A stretch of 64,000 nt of DNA from Marinomonas rhizomae (GCF_024397855.1 NZ_CP073343.1:744001-808000); one strand, 5' to 3'; positions 38,114 through 47,359 are shown, numbered from the stretch's first letter. Numbers and translations: made by a program. Notes: generated by a model not told the origin, from the letters alone.

Positions 38114-39150
38114 AGTGAGCCACCTTTACGATTGACACGAATAATAAGGTAAATAAGGTAGGGCGCGCCTAGAGCACCAGTAATCACGCCAACAGGGTAG
38201 CGACTCGGCAGCAAGAATTGTCCGATGTAATCACCGCCCATGACTAAGCAAGCCCCAACTAAACCAGAAGGAATAAGCAGTGAACCATTGTTCTTCACAA
38301 GGCGAACAGCAATGGGACCTGACAAGAAAGCAACAAACGCAATAGGCCCTGTTATCGCGACTCCCACAGCAATCAGCCCAACAGCGGATACAATGACTGT
38401 AATGCGCGTCATGCCGACACGAACACCCAATGCATGAGCGGTATCGTCGCCCATTCGTAATACTTCTAGGTCTCGAGAGCGGCTTAGTAAAAATCCACCG
38501 AACACCAATAAAGAGAGAATGAGTGGTAAGGCTTGATGGATTTGTGCGGAGTTGACACTGCCACTAAGCCAACGCATAGCTTCTTGGCGGTCCCATGCTT
38601 GCGCTTGTGATAGCAAATACACAATAAAGCTTTCAATCATCGCAGAGACGCCAATACCAACCAGAATAAGTCGAGCACCTGACGCACCATTTCGATAGGA
38701 CAACCCATAGACCGCTAAGGCAACCAATAAGCCTACGGCGATTGAGAAGAAGGCCACGCTAGTGCCATCCATGTGCAGCACAATAATGGCAAATACGGCA
38801 GCAGCAGTCGCACCAGAACTTACTCCGATAATATCGGGGCTGGCCAATGGGTTTCTTAGCATGACTTGAAATGCCACGCCAGCCATACCAAAGCTCATGC
38901 CGACGAGAAGGGAAATAATCGCTCTTGGTAGGCGTAACTGACCCACCACAAAAGACGCGCCTGGGACATTTTTACCCAATAAAACGTTTATGACGTCTTG
39001 TGGTGGTGTAAAGGATTGCCCCAAGGTTAAGGTGATTGAAAACGCAGCCACAGCCAATAAGCAAAGTAAGCTAGCCACGCATTTCCAGCGCTTAGATCGG
39101 TTTTTACGTCCATTGGTAACGCGTGCGAGTGTCGAGCTTGTGTTAATCAT
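38110..39150 (-). CDS. Ferric-siderophore ABC transporter permease (FecD/FepG-like)
   Basis: A 346-aa inner-membrane permease of the FecCD family with about ten hydrophobic segments. Typical patterns: LRLPRAIISLLVGMSFGMAGVAFQ, NPLASPDIIGVSSGA and GPIAFVAFLSGPIAVRLV (coupling region). I chose the ATG at 39150 (MINTSS), whose ATGA overlaps the stop of the other permease. The reading frame extends 100 codons further upstream inside that gene, but that part has no permease character. It is part of a four-gene coupled operon. Confidence 0.92.
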   Translation of the reverse strand: MINTSSTLARVTNGRKNRSKRWKCVASLLCLLAVAAFSITLTLGQSFTPPQDVINVLLGKNVPGASFVVGQLRLPRAIISLLVGMSFGMAGVAFQVMLRNPLASPDIIGVSSGATAAAVFAIIVLHMDGTSVAFFSIAVGLLVALAVYGLSYRNGASGARLILVGIGVSAMIESFIVYLLSQAQAWDRQEAMRWLSGSVNSAQIHQALPLILSLLVFGGFLLSRSRDLEVLRMGDDTAHALGVRVGMTRITVIVSAVGLIAVGVAITGPIAFVAFLSGPIAVRLVKNNGSLLIPSGLVGACLVMGGDYIGQFLLPSRYPVGVITGALGAPYLIYLIIRVNRKGGSL

Positions 39151-40169
39151 AACTCTTTCACCCGTTGTCGACGGACAATCCAGATGAAGAAAGGTGCGCC
39201 AACAAAGGCGGTCACGACGCCGACAGAAAGCTCGCTGGGTCTTGATATAATGCGTCCTAACACATCCGCACTTAATAATAAGCAAGCACCGACGAGCGCT
39301 GAAAAAATGAGCAGCCAGCGGTTGTCCACTCCGACAAGCAGTCGACATAAATGGGGAACCACGAGACCAACAAAACCGATGGGGCCACAAATGGCGGTTG
39401 TAGCACCACAGAGTAAAACCGCAGACAGCCAAGCGATGGCACGAATCCAAGCGACATTTTCTCCCAGTCCTGCGGCGATATCGTCCCCAAGCGCCAGTGT
39501 ATTGAGCTTTCTAGCCACAAATACACTGAGTAAAAAGCCAACGATCAGAAAGGGCAGTACAAGTTGTATGCTGTCAAAGGTGGCACCTCCGACGCCGCCA
39601 ATTTGCCAAGAGTTTGCACTGCCAGCAATGTCATTCCTTGGCAAGACGACAGCCACAATAAAAGAAGACAGTGCAGCAGACGTAGCGGCACCTGCCAAAG
39701 CGAATTTGAGCGGGGTGGATTTGCCGTAGCCTAACGAACTAATGAAATAGACAAAGATGGCTGTTATGCCAGCTCCTAAGGTGGCGAGCCAAACATAGGT
39801 TTGCAGTTGGTTGATACCAAACCATGCTAGTCCAATAACAACAAAGAAAGCGGCACCCACATTAACGCCAAGGATCCCTGGGTCGGCTAATGGGTTTCGG
39901 GTCACACTTTGCATAATAGCACCCGATAACCCCAAGGCGCAGCCCGCAAAAATGGCGAGCACTGTGCGTGGTAGGCGCATGGTGACAGACGCTTCTCCCA
40001 TGGTATTCATCTGGCCTTGTAGCGCTCCGATTATTTCTTGCCAAGATACATCCCTTGTCCCAATGGCGATTGAGGAAAAGCTCAACAGCAGTAAAGCCAC
40101 TAGGACGACGAATAATGCAATGGGCTTCTGTTGTAAAAGGCCTTTATGTTTGGCGTTACCTTGGCTCAT
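39147..40169 (-). CDS. Ferric-siderophore ABC transporter permease (FecC/FepD-like)
   Basis: A 340-aa FecCD-family permease pairing with the next gene product. It has MRLPRTVLAIFAGCALGLSGAIMQS, NPLADPGILGVNVGAAFFV and GPIGFVGLVVPHLCRLLVG (the coupling helix before the ATPase). Its ATG overlaps the binding-protein stop and its stop overlaps the next ATG, each by 4 nt. Confidence 0.94.
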   Translation of the reverse strand: MSQGNAKHKGLLQQKPIALFVVLVALLLLSFSSIAIGTRDVSWQEIIGALQGQMNTMGEASVTMRLPRTVLAIFAGCALGLSGAIMQSVTRNPLADPGILGVNVGAAFFVVIGLAWFGINQLQTYVWLATLGAGITAIFVYFISSLGYGKSTPLKFALAGAATSAALSSFIVAVVLPRNDIAGSANSWQIGGVGGATFDSIQLVLPFLIVGFLLSVFVARKLNTLALGDDIAAGLGENVAWIRAIAWLSAVLLCGATTAICGPIGFVGLVVPHLCRLLVGVDNRWLLIFSALVGACLLLSADVLGRIISRPSELSVGVVTAFVGAPFFIWIVRRQRVKEL

Positions 40170-41143
40170 TTTGCTTGACGAGCCGCTTCTGCAAGCGCTT
40201 GAAGGTAATCATCTAACACCCAAGTAATAGACAGTGGCGTCGGATTAGCTGCAGTCGCCATTTTGCTACTACCAAGCATGACGATAGAGCCATTTTTAAT
40301 AGCTCGCATTTTTGACATAAGTGGGTTCGATTCTAAAGGCGTCAGTAATTCTTCATTGCCATAGGTAACAAAAATGTCTACGTCGTTAAACATGTCTATT
40401 TGCTCAATGCTGCTTTCGCCAGAGAAGAGCCCATCTTTACTGATGTCTTTGATGCTTTGCGGAGAGTGCATACCGAGGTCATCAAAAAATTTCACACGGG
40501 TATCATTCGCGCTGTAAAAACGAATGACGCTTAAATCGGTTGGATCCAGATGTGTGATAAACATGGCGGATTTGCCTTTTAATTCTGGGTATTGATCAAC
40601 ACGCTCGGCGATGTCTTTTTCAATGCTGTTAATGAGGTCTTCGCCTTCTTCCGCCATTCCCAGCCCAGTACTATTAATGCGAATCATGCTGCGCCAGTTG
40701 GTAGACCAAGGTTTGTCTGGGAAAGCGACGACAGGCGCTATCATGCTTAGTGTGTCGTAATCGGATTGGCTTAAGCCAGAGTAAGCCGCCAGAATAACAT
40801 CGGGTTGTGTGGCTGCGACCGCTTCGAAATCGATTCCATCGCCTTCATCGAATAATACAGGGGTTTTGGCGTTGAGTTTTTTAAGGCGATCAGCCACCCA
40901 AGGCAACAAACCATCGTTATCGTCGTCACCAAATGTGGCGGCAGCAAAACCAACGGGAACGATACCCAAAGCAAGTGGTACTTCATGGTTTGCCCATGCC
41001 ACCGTCGCCACGCGTTTTGGTTTATGAGTAATCGTTGTCGAGCCGAAAGCGTGTTGAATCGTAATAGGGAAGCGAGAGTGGTCTGCAGCCCATGCATTAT
41101 TTAAAAATATAGAAATAATGGTGATAACGATAATCATCTTCAT
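40166..41143 (-). CDS. Iron-siderophore ABC transporter periplasmic binding protein
   Basis: It captures the ferric siderophore in the periplasm for the downstream permeases. A signal peptide (MKMIIVITIISIFLNNAWA) precedes a class III binding-protein fold: ITIQHAFGSTTITHKPKRVATVAWANHEVPLALGIVPVG, EAVAATQPDVILAAYSGLS and a C-terminal lobe ending VLDDYLQAL. I chose the ATG at 41143, as the signal peptide then has a normal length; an ATG seven codons earlier (41164) is possible, and neither has a clear ribosome binding site. No lipobox, so soluble. First gene of the ABC operon. Confidence 0.9.
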   Translation of the reverse strand: MKMIIVITIISIFLNNAWAADHSRFPITIQHAFGSTTITHKPKRVATVAWANHEVPLALGIVPVGFAAATFGDDDNDGLLPWVADRLKKLNAKTPVLFDEGDGIDFEAVAATQPDVILAAYSGLSQSDYDTLSMIAPVVAFPDKPWSTNWRSMIRINSTGLGMAEEGEDLINSIEKDIAERVDQYPELKGKSAMFITHLDPTDLSVIRFYSANDTRVKFFDDLGMHSPQSIKDISKDGLFSGESSIEQIDMFNDVDIFVTYGNEELLTPLESNPLMSKMRAIKNGSIVMLGSSKMATAANPTPLSITWVLDDYLQALAEAARQAK

Positions 41144-41235
41144 ATTATTTATGTGCCATGCCAATCAAATTTAGTTCGAAATAAAGGAGCGAGGTCGTAA
41201 GTAATTACAATCTAATGAGTGAGTTTTGATGGAAA

Positions 41236-41250
41236 TGAATCTCATCATCA
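41236..41250. promoter_or_regulatory. Fur-box-like site before the siderophore ABC operon
   Basis: TGAATCT-C-ATCATCA matches 11 of 14 positions of the 7-1-7 Fur motif TGATAAT-N-ATTATCA. It lies between the AraC regulator and the binding-protein gene. Confidence 0.4.
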
Positions 41251-41276
41251 ATTGTAAAACGAGTCGGATGATAGAG

Positions 41277-42026
41277 TTAATCTTCAGAATATAATTGTAT
41301 AAATCGGTCGTTTTCGTCTTGAGCCAGTTGCTTAGGTGTCAGGCTAGAATACTTTTTGATCAATTTTATGTAGTGAGATTGGTCGTTAAAACCTTCTTTG
41401 GGAAAGAGTTCACCGACCTTGAGTGAGTCGAAGCTGTGGCGAAACCGTAAAATGTCACAGTAGCTTTTTAGCGGTAAGCCAAGCCACTTATTAAAGTATC
41501 GATTGATTTGGCGACTGCTCCAATTTGCTGCTTGAGATATTTCAGTCACTGTTATTGAACCGTGGGTCGTATAAATCAGTTCTGACATGACTTTTTTTCG
41601 AGGGTCTATTGGCGCTGTCAGCTGTGAAGCAAAATACAAACTGAGCTTGTTAGCAAAAGTATCCAGGCTTTTTAGATCGTTTAGTTCTATGCCAGCGAAG
41701 CCAATATCGAGTGTAATGCGATCATTCAGAATGTCGGCGACAGATGTGCTTAATAAATACTCTGCGGCCAGTATTTTTAAGCGAACACCAAGTAATACAG
41801 AGTGTTTGGGCATGGCGCCTACTTTGGCGTCTGTTTCTAGTCCAACCAAGGAAATATGCAGCGGATACTCGGCATTGTGGAAAAAATACAAATCAATGCC
41901 GCCATCAGGGAAGGTGGAAAGTTCTTCATCTTCATCGCTTGGATTTTCGATCATCCAAAAGCTTTCAATAAATGGAGCTAAGTCGTCGTTTGGTTCTAAT
42001 GACGTTAGTTGAATGGTTTCTTTCAT
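41277..42026 (-). CDS. AraC-family transcriptional regulator
   Basis: A 249-aa regulator. The C-terminal AraC DNA-binding domain contains two helix-turn-helix units (ITVTEISQAANWSSRQINRYFNKWLGLPLKSYCDILRF in pieces, then FNDQSHYIKLIKKYSSLTPKQL). The N-terminal part (FIESFWMIENPSDEDEELSTFPDGGIDLYFF) resembles the DUF6597 type found in many such regulators. It lies directly upstream of the siderophore ABC operon on the same strand. By analogy with PchR/AlcR-type activators it may switch that operon on when the siderophore is present; this is inferred from position. Confidence 0.85.
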   Translation of the reverse strand: MKETIQLTSLEPNDDLAPFIESFWMIENPSDEDEELSTFPDGGIDLYFFHNAEYPLHISLVGLETDAKVGAMPKHSVLLGVRLKILAAEYLLSTSVADILNDRITLDIGFAGIELNDLKSLDTFANKLSLYFASQLTAPIDPRKKVMSELIYTTHGSITVTEISQAANWSSRQINRYFNKWLGLPLKSYCDILRFRHSFDSLKVGELFPKEGFNDQSHYIKLIKKYSSLTPKQLAQDENDRFIQLYSED

Positions 42027-42199
42027 TACCTAATCGCAAAAGTTGTAGGTGAGTGTGGCGCGTTCGTTCCTTCGATGGCTACTTTAAATGTAAGTAGATA
42101 GTATAACGATTAAAAATCGATCTTCTAGCTTCAATTGAGATAGATTCGTATTAACACCTAGTTGTCATTATGATGCACTGGGGATAAAAGAGGTGACAC

Positions 42200-43372
42200 A
42201 TGGTCAAGCAACAAAGCAAATTAAACGGTTATTACCTTGCTGTTGCCGTGGCAATTGTTTTTGCTTGGTGGGGCTTTCTAGATGATAAGGCGTCCGACTA
42301 CGTTTCCTCATCCTTGGTGCAGGCGTTAAGTGCTTTTGGCTTAGCCAAACTGTTTAATGCGACTGTTTCTGTACTGCAAAGTATTCAGATAAGTGTGTTT
42401 GTCAGCTCTGTCACCATTGGCGAGTTATTAGATCCATTCAACGACATGGTGGAAGATTTTTCTGGCGTGATGAAGGTGGCGGTGTCTTCGCTTATTTTCC
42501 AAAGCATTCTGCTCAAAATTATTGCCACTGTGTATTTCAAAGCCTTTGTTACCGTGTCTGGATTGCTGTTTGGTTATTTGTATTGGGCAAAAAGCCGTTT
42601 TACCGAAGTGGCTTATAAAGTCTTTGTGACGGCGGTTGGCGCGAAGTTTTTATTGGTGCTGGTGGTTTTGTTATCAGCCTTGGTTGATGCCTCATTTTTG
42701 AATGAAGAAAAGACGCAAACCATGGATAAAATCCAAGTGCATTCTAACGAGATGAACGAAGTGACAACAGGTCTAGGTGTCGCAGCGGATCTCAAACAAT
42801 CCCTTGATAAAGACAAACAGGCGCTACAAATCAGGCTGAATGTGCAGCAACAAAGCCTGTCAGAGCATGATGAGCGTTTAGTAGATTTGACCGCCCAGAA
42901 TGAGTCTCTTAATCGCTTAATTTCGGCGCGCAAAGAGACATTATCGACCATGGATATTTTGTTTAATAACGATGACATGCTGGCTGGGTTGCGAACGCAA
43001 CAGAGCCTTTTAATGGGCGAACGTCAACGTACAGAGCAAGACATCAAAATGTCGAAAAGTAAGATTGAGGCTTTGCAACAATCCATTGATGGTCTAGACA
43101 ATGTTACCTTAGAAGATCAAGGCTTTTTCGCGTCCATTAAACAAAGTACCTTTGGGTTGAGCCATTTTAAAGACAAGATCAGCGAGTATGTTGAAACGCT
43201 GAATGGCTTGGTAAACGACTTTCTTACCTTGCTGGCGTTGTTTGCCTTCAATACCGTGTTGATCCCAGTGCTGTTTCTCTATTTAGGCGCTAAAGGCTTT
43301 AAATTAGTCTGGCAAATCAAACCGTCTGACCTGGTTGAGCGAGCTAAAAAAGGCGTGCAAGAGAGTCTGTAA
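42200..43372 (+). CDS. Membrane protein with a long cytoplasmic or periplasmic coiled coil, family not recognised
   Basis: A 390-aa protein that I cannot assign. Hydrophobic segments lie near residues 11-27, 85-130 (two) and 143-166. A charged, heptad-like region without proline follows (about 170-305; ALQIRLNVQQQSLSEHDERL, LLMGERQRTEQDIKMSKSKIEAL). A final membrane segment is at about 338-370 (LTLLALFAFNTVLIPVLFLY). The layout of membrane anchors flanking a coiled coil suggests a scaffold or sensor. The nearest gene on the other strand is nhaR, convergent. No paralogue is present in the window. Confidence 0.75.
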   Translation: MVKQQSKLNGYYLAVAVAIVFAWWGFLDDKASDYVSSSLVQALSAFGLAKLFNATVSVLQSIQISVFVSSVTIGELLDPFNDMVEDFSGVMKVAVSSLIFQSILLKIIATVYFKAFVTVSGLLFGYLYWAKSRFTEVAYKVFVTAVGAKFLLVLVVLLSALVDASFLNEEKTQTMDKIQVHSNEMNEVTTGLGVAADLKQSLDKDKQALQIRLNVQQQSLSEHDERLVDLTAQNESLNRLISARKETLSTMDILFNNDDMLAGLRTQQSLLMGERQRTEQDIKMSKSKIEALQQSIDGLDNVTLEDQGFFASIKQSTFGLSHFKDKISEYVETLNGLVNDFLTLLALFAFNTVLIPVLFLYLGAKGFKLVWQIKPSDLVERAKKGVQESL

Positions 43373-43391
43373 ACGCTGTATTTGTGTTTTT

Positions 43392-44288
43392 CTAGTTATG
43401 CTTTAACCAGCCTTTCGCCGCGTCCGTAATGGCAACGATAGCAGGGTTGGATAAGCGTTGCTCGGTAGCAATAGCGAAGAACTGCTCGCGTATTTCTTCG
43501 GTGCTGCCAATGATCTCGACCTGAAATTGCTTTGCCACTTCCATAGCAATGGCGGAGGGGACAATAAACACGCCCGCGCCCGCTTGACCGAACGTTTTCA
43601 TTAACGCTCGATCGTCAAATTCCCCCATTATTTTTGGATGAAGGTGATGCTTTTCAAGCCATTGTAAAAGTTGAATTTGTATCAACGATTGGTCACTGGG
43701 AATCAAAAATGGCGCTCCCCTCAAACAGGCAGGAAAGCCACCTTCAACCTGCTCTATTAAATTGGGGGCGGCCATAAACGATGTGCCACATTCCCCCAAA
43801 AAATGATTGAAGCCACGCACCGCCAAGTGAGGTGGTATTGGACCATCGGCAATAATCATGTCTAATTTATGCAGCGCTAACTCACCCAATAAATCTTCTA
43901 AACTGTTCTCTTTGCAGACAAGTCGTATAGGATCTTCTAGCGACATGGCAGGAGCCAATAATCGATACGCGATGGATTTTGGAATCGAATCCGCAATGCC
44001 AACACGTAGTAATTGCGTTCTGTCACTTGAAGCAATGCGTACAGATTGTTCCAGCTCGCTGCCTAAGGAAAAAATTTCATCGGCGTAACTTAATACCATG
44101 TGGCCAGTATCCGTTAATTCTAGGTTGCGTCCGACTTTGCTAAATAAGGCTTTTCCCAGTTGTTCTTCTAGTAAGCTGATCTGTCCACTGATGGTTTGTG
44201 GCGTTATGTGCAAATGTTCGCTGGCTTTTGTAATGCTGCCTTGCTTCGCCACCATCCAAAAATAATGCAAATGCTTGAAATTGATCAT
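43392..44288 (-). CDS. nhaR: NhaR-type LysR regulator
   Basis: A 298-aa LysR protein resembling NhaR, the Na+-responsive activator of the NhaA antiporter gene. Features: INFKHLHYFWMVAKQGSITKASEHLHITPQTISGQI in pieces at the N-terminus, LGKALFSKVGRNLELTDTG, LHKLDMIIADGPIPPHLAVRGFNH and FDDRALMKTFGQAGAGVF. No nhaA is adjacent, so it is an orphan here or controls something else, for example the unrecognised membrane protein that converges on it. Confidence 0.85.
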   Translation of the reverse strand: MINFKHLHYFWMVAKQGSITKASEHLHITPQTISGQISLLEEQLGKALFSKVGRNLELTDTGHMVLSYADEIFSLGSELEQSVRIASSDRTQLLRVGIADSIPKSIAYRLLAPAMSLEDPIRLVCKENSLEDLLGELALHKLDMIIADGPIPPHLAVRGFNHFLGECGTSFMAAPNLIEQVEGGFPACLRGAPFLIPSDQSLIQIQLLQWLEKHHLHPKIMGEFDDRALMKTFGQAGAGVFIVPSAIAMEVAKQFQVEIIGSTEEIREQFFAIATEQRLSNPAIVAITDAAKGWLKHN

Positions 44289-44413
44289 ATTTCACCAATA
44301 CTTCGAGAAAAGCTGATTGTTTACATAAATAATTCGATTATATCTTATGGGTTTTTGTGAGTAACTTGAAGTTTCCAACATAACTTACTCATTCATGAGT
44401 GAAGGAGAACAAG

Positions 44414-44827
44414 ATGAGAATCAAAGTACAAGCACGTCGTCTAGCTCTTACCAAAAGCCTAAAAGCGTATGTGAAACGTCGTCTTAATTTTGCCTTGAAT
44501 TCCCGTTATGACAATATTCAACGAGTGACGGTCACGCTTACCGACGTGAATGGTCCAAAAGGCGGTGAAGACAAACACTGCCAAGTTTTGGTCAAACTCA
44601 ATGGCCAAAAAGAAGTGGTGATTAGTGAACAGCAAGCCGATCTTTATTCGGCAATAGACAGTGCCGCTGGCCGAACAAGCCGTACTGTGACACGACGTAT
44701 TGAGCGACTACAACACAAAGCCACCCGACTCAAAGCGGCTTTTCATAAGATGAGACCGCAGAAGAAAATGCCGCGCGACATCTATGAAGAATACGAAAAC
44801 GAATACGGCTATTACCAACATGCTTGA
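44414..44827 (+). CDS. HPF/RaiA-family ribosome-associated protein
   Basis: A 137-aa protein of the hibernation-promoting-factor family, which binds the 30S subunit in slow growth. RIKVQARRLALTKSLKAYVKRRL, VTVTLTDVNGPKGGEDKHCQV and QADLYSAIDSAAGRTSRTVTRRI match the family fold. Basic C-terminal extension KAAFHKMRPQKKMPRDIYEEYENEYGYYQHA is tyrosine-rich and unusual. I chose the ATG at 44414 because AAGGAG lies upstream; a GTG at 44399 overlaps that site. A clear terminator follows. Confidence 0.82.
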   Translation: MRIKVQARRLALTKSLKAYVKRRLNFALNSRYDNIQRVTVTLTDVNGPKGGEDKHCQVLVKLNGQKEVVISEQQADLYSAIDSAAGRTSRTVTRRIERLQHKATRLKAAFHKMRPQKKMPRDIYEEYENEYGYYQHA

Positions 44828-44871
44828 GTAACCACCTAGATTCCCTGAACCGATAGTGTAGCAACCGCTTT

Positions 44872-44904
44872 AGGTGAACCAATCAATTTGGTTCGCCTTT
44901 TTTT
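44872..44904 (+). terminator. Terminator after the hibernation-factor gene
   Basis: AGGTGAACCAA and TTGGTTCGCCT (one G-U) surround a 5-nt loop, followed by seven T. Confidence 0.88.
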
Positions 44905-45017
44905 GGCTCTAAATACGCTATATTTTTAATCAGTCATCTTTTTTTTGTTTCATTGCGTATAGTCTGTATTGTAAGAATTAGCGATATTCATTCCCGATAA
45001 GACAATAAGGAGATTAT

Positions 45018-45683
45018 ATGATTACGGTTCATCATTTAGAAAATTCCCGTTCCCAGCGTATTTTGTGGTTGTTGGAGGAGCTTGGCCTTGAGTATGAAAT
45101 TGTAGAATACAAGCGAGATCCTGAAACCGCTTCTGGCCCTGAATCTTTAAAAAAAGTCCATCCGTTGGGTAAGTCGCCAGTGATTACGGATGGCGAGTTA
45201 ACGGTGGCCGAGTCAGGGGCGATTATTGAATATTTGTTGGATCAGTATGATACGGAAAAGCGCTTGAGACCGACGGATGGCAAGGCGTTGCTGGACTACC
45301 GTTATTGGCTGCATTTTGCTGAAGGCTCTTTAATGCCGTTGTTGGTGATGAAGTTGGTGATGATGAAGATCCCTAAAAGTCCGATGCCGTTTTTTGTGAA
45401 GCCGATTGCCAAGACGATTTCGGGTAAAGTTCAAGAGAAATTCATCACACCACGTATAACACCTCAGATGGAATTTATTGAACAAACATTGGGTGAACAT
45501 ACTTGGTTTGTTGGTGACAAATTAACCGCTGCAGACATTCAGATGAGTTTTCCATTACAAGCGTCGAGCTCGCGTATGGATTTGTCTAAATATCCGAATA
45601 TTTCCCGTTTTATTAAGCAGGTAGAAGCTATTCCTGCTTATCAACAAGCCTTAGCAAAAGGCGGGGCATATACGACACTGTAG
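45018..45683 (+). CDS. Glutathione S-transferase
   Basis: A 221-aa GST with an N-terminal thioredoxin-fold domain (SRSQRILWLLEELGLEYEIVEYKRDPE, HPLGKSPVITDGELTVAESGAIIEYLLDQY) and a C-terminal helical domain with the N-capping motif LTAADIQMSFPL. The cis-proline (KSPVI) and the ESGAI glutathione site are intact. The active-site residue is Ser/Asn-type at HHLENSRSQR. AAGGAG precedes the ATG. It is monocistronic. The substrate is unknown. Confidence 0.92.
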   Translation: MITVHHLENSRSQRILWLLEELGLEYEIVEYKRDPETASGPESLKKVHPLGKSPVITDGELTVAESGAIIEYLLDQYDTEKRLRPTDGKALLDYRYWLHFAEGSLMPLLVMKLVMMKIPKSPMPFFVKPIAKTISGKVQEKFITPRITPQMEFIEQTLGEHTWFVGDKLTAADIQMSFPLQASSSRMDLSKYPNISRFIKQVEAIPAYQQALAKGGAYTTL

Positions 45684-45772
45684 CTTCTGCCTAAAGTATT
45701 TTTTTACATCAAGCTAAAGCATATTGATTCTTCCGGATAATCTTTAGTTTGGTGTTTAAATACCTTTGATTT

Positions 45773-45792
45773 GTTGATATTCATTCTCATTT
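45773..45792 (+). promoter_or_regulatory. Fur-box-like site before the ECF sigma gene
   Basis: GTTGATATTCATTCTCATTT matches 17 of 20 positions of the common Fur box form AATGATAATCATTCTCATTT, and 12 of 14 of the 7-1-7 motif. It lies about 40-60 bp before the sigma factor start, indicating iron repression of the operon. Confidence 0.65.
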
Positions 45793-45831
45793 GTTGTACT
45801 TTTCTGCTTCTAAAAAATATTATGAGTAACT

Positions 45832-46368
45832 ATGAGGTCGAACGGTTCGATGAATCCTGAGCGTCAAACAACTCAACACGTTGGTGAGCTTTATGCTGAG
45901 CATAATTCATGGCTAACGGGATGGATTCGTGGGCGCCTCGGTTGTCATGAATTGGCAGCAGATATTGCACAAGATACTTTTGTACGATTACTCAAAAAAC
46001 CGAAATACTTTTCTAATATAGGTGAAGCTCGTGCTTTTTTAAGTACGATAGCGAAAGGCTTGTATATTGATCATTGGCGTCGTAAGCAGGTTGAGCAAGC
46101 TTGGTTAGAGTCGTTGGCCAATTGTGAAGAAGAATTTGTGCCTTCTGCTGAGCATTCTGCGTCTATGATTGAGTTGCTTTGTGAATTAGACGCCATGATC
46201 GCTAAGTTACCCAAAAAGGTGGCTAATACGCTTATCTTGTCTCAACTTCATGGTTTAACTTACCGAGAAATTGCCGAACGTTTGTCTGTTTCGGAGCGAA
46301 TGATAAAGCGCTACATGGCTCAGGCTATGTTACAGTGTCTTTTATTTAAATCTGATCAGTCTCTATAA
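45832..46368 (+). CDS. ECF sigma factor, FecI-like
   Basis: A 178-aa RNA polymerase sigma factor of the iron-starvation ECF group. Region 2 is HELAADIAQDTFVRLLKKP and FLSTIAKGLYIDHWRRK. Region 4 is LPKKVANTLILSQLHGLTYREIAERLSVSERMIKRYM in pieces. The start is ambiguous: an ATG at 45832 or another at 45850 with GAGG further upstream. Four bp separate it from the fecR-like gene. Expected to read the receptor-protease promoter when activated by the receptor through the anti-sigma. Confidence 0.9.
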   Translation: MRSNGSMNPERQTTQHVGELYAEHNSWLTGWIRGRLGCHELAADIAQDTFVRLLKKPKYFSNIGEARAFLSTIAKGLYIDHWRRKQVEQAWLESLANCEEEFVPSAEHSASMIELLCELDAMIAKLPKKVANTLILSQLHGLTYREIAERLSVSERMIKRYMAQAMLQCLLFKSDQSL

Positions 46369-46372
46369 TCTT

Positions 46373-47359
46373 ATGTCTTCCTCACGACCTTCAAATCACG
46401 CCCATTTAGAAGCTGCTTCTGAATGGTTTTCTGTATTATCTGATAAACCTGTTTCAGAATCGGATCGACGTGCTTGGCAGCAGTGGTTGGAGGATGACAT
46501 CGCTCACCGTCAAGCATGGCAGCAGGTTGAATCCGTTGGCGCAATGTTTTCTGCTTTTAAAGATGACACAGAAAAACATTCAGCGGGCTATGTTTTGAAT
46601 AATGGTGGCTCCGTGAATCGTCGTCAACTCATGAAGGGGATGTTGGGGGTGACCGGTGTTGCGGCATTAGGCTGGATTGGTTGGAATGAAACGCCATTGC
46701 CAACTATAGCGTCATCATGGATGGCCGATTTTCATACGCAAGTTGGGCAAGTCGCTACTTATGACTTAGAGGATGGCTCACAAGTTTGGTTGAATACCAA
46801 TAGTGCGATAAATCGTTTCCCTCGTCGTGAAAATCGAGGTGTGTCTCTGGTGATGGGGGAGGTCTTGGTGCAAACACAAACCTCTCTCGACAGCCGAGCC
46901 TTTTCTGTTTCATGCGCACATGGGCTTGTTAGATCAAGCGAAGAAACTGTACGTTTTTGTGTGAGACAGTTGTCAACAGAGCAAAGTGTATTAGCTGTTT
47001 ATGAGGGGGCTGTATCACTGGCACCTTTTGATTCAAGCGCCTCTAGAACGCTTTATGGCGGGGAAGAGGTGATTTTTAGTTCCCACACTATGGCCGATAC
47101 TCAGCCAGCTTCTCTTCTATATGACTCTTGGCGTGATGGATTGTTAATTGTTGAAGATATGCCCCTAAAAAATTTCATGGCAGAAATTGGGCGTTATAAC
47201 CATGATTATATCAACCTCGATCCCAGTGTGGATGATCTGCGAGTGGTGGGGACGTTTCCGAATCACGATCTGAATCTTGTGCTTTCTATGTTGTCTAAAT
47301 CGTTTCCAATTCGAGTGCGTCACCCGCTGCCTTGGTGGGTGAGTGTTTCTGCGGCTTAG
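46373..47359 (+). CDS. FecR-family anti-sigma factor / regulator
   Basis: A 328-aa inner-membrane protein. It has an N-terminal cytoplasmic DUF4880-like domain (ASEWFSVLSDKPVSESDRRAWQQWLEDD), one transmembrane segment (MLGVTGVAALGWIGW), a periplasmic FecR domain (VGQVATYDLEDGSQVWLNTNSAINR and VYEGAVSLAP) and a C-terminal DUF4974-like domain (FMAEIGRYNHDYINLDP). It relays receptor occupancy to the adjacent sigma factor. Its C-terminal domain would contact the STN domain of the downstream receptor. Confidence 0.9.
   Translation: MSSSRPSNHAHLEAASEWFSVLSDKPVSESDRRAWQQWLEDDIAHRQAWQQVESVGAMFSAFKDDTEKHSAGYVLNNGGSVNRRQLMKGMLGVTGVAALGWIGWNETPLPTIASSWMADFHTQVGQVATYDLEDGSQVWLNTNSAINRFPRRENRGVSLVMGEVLVQTQTSLDSRAFSVSCAHGLVRSSEETVRFCVRQLSTEQSVLAVYEGAVSLAPFDSSASRTLYGGEEVIFSSHTMADTQPASLLYDSWRDGLLIVEDMPLKNFMAEIGRYNHDYINLDPSVDDLRVVGTFPNHDLNLVLSMLSKSFPIRVRHPLPWWVSVSAA

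Noticed and set aside
39151..39450. 100-residue N-terminal extension of the FecD-like permease
   Set aside because: The extra part lies entirely inside the other permease gene, has no permease character, and the ATG at 39150 overlaps the upstream stop as in the other junctions of the operon.
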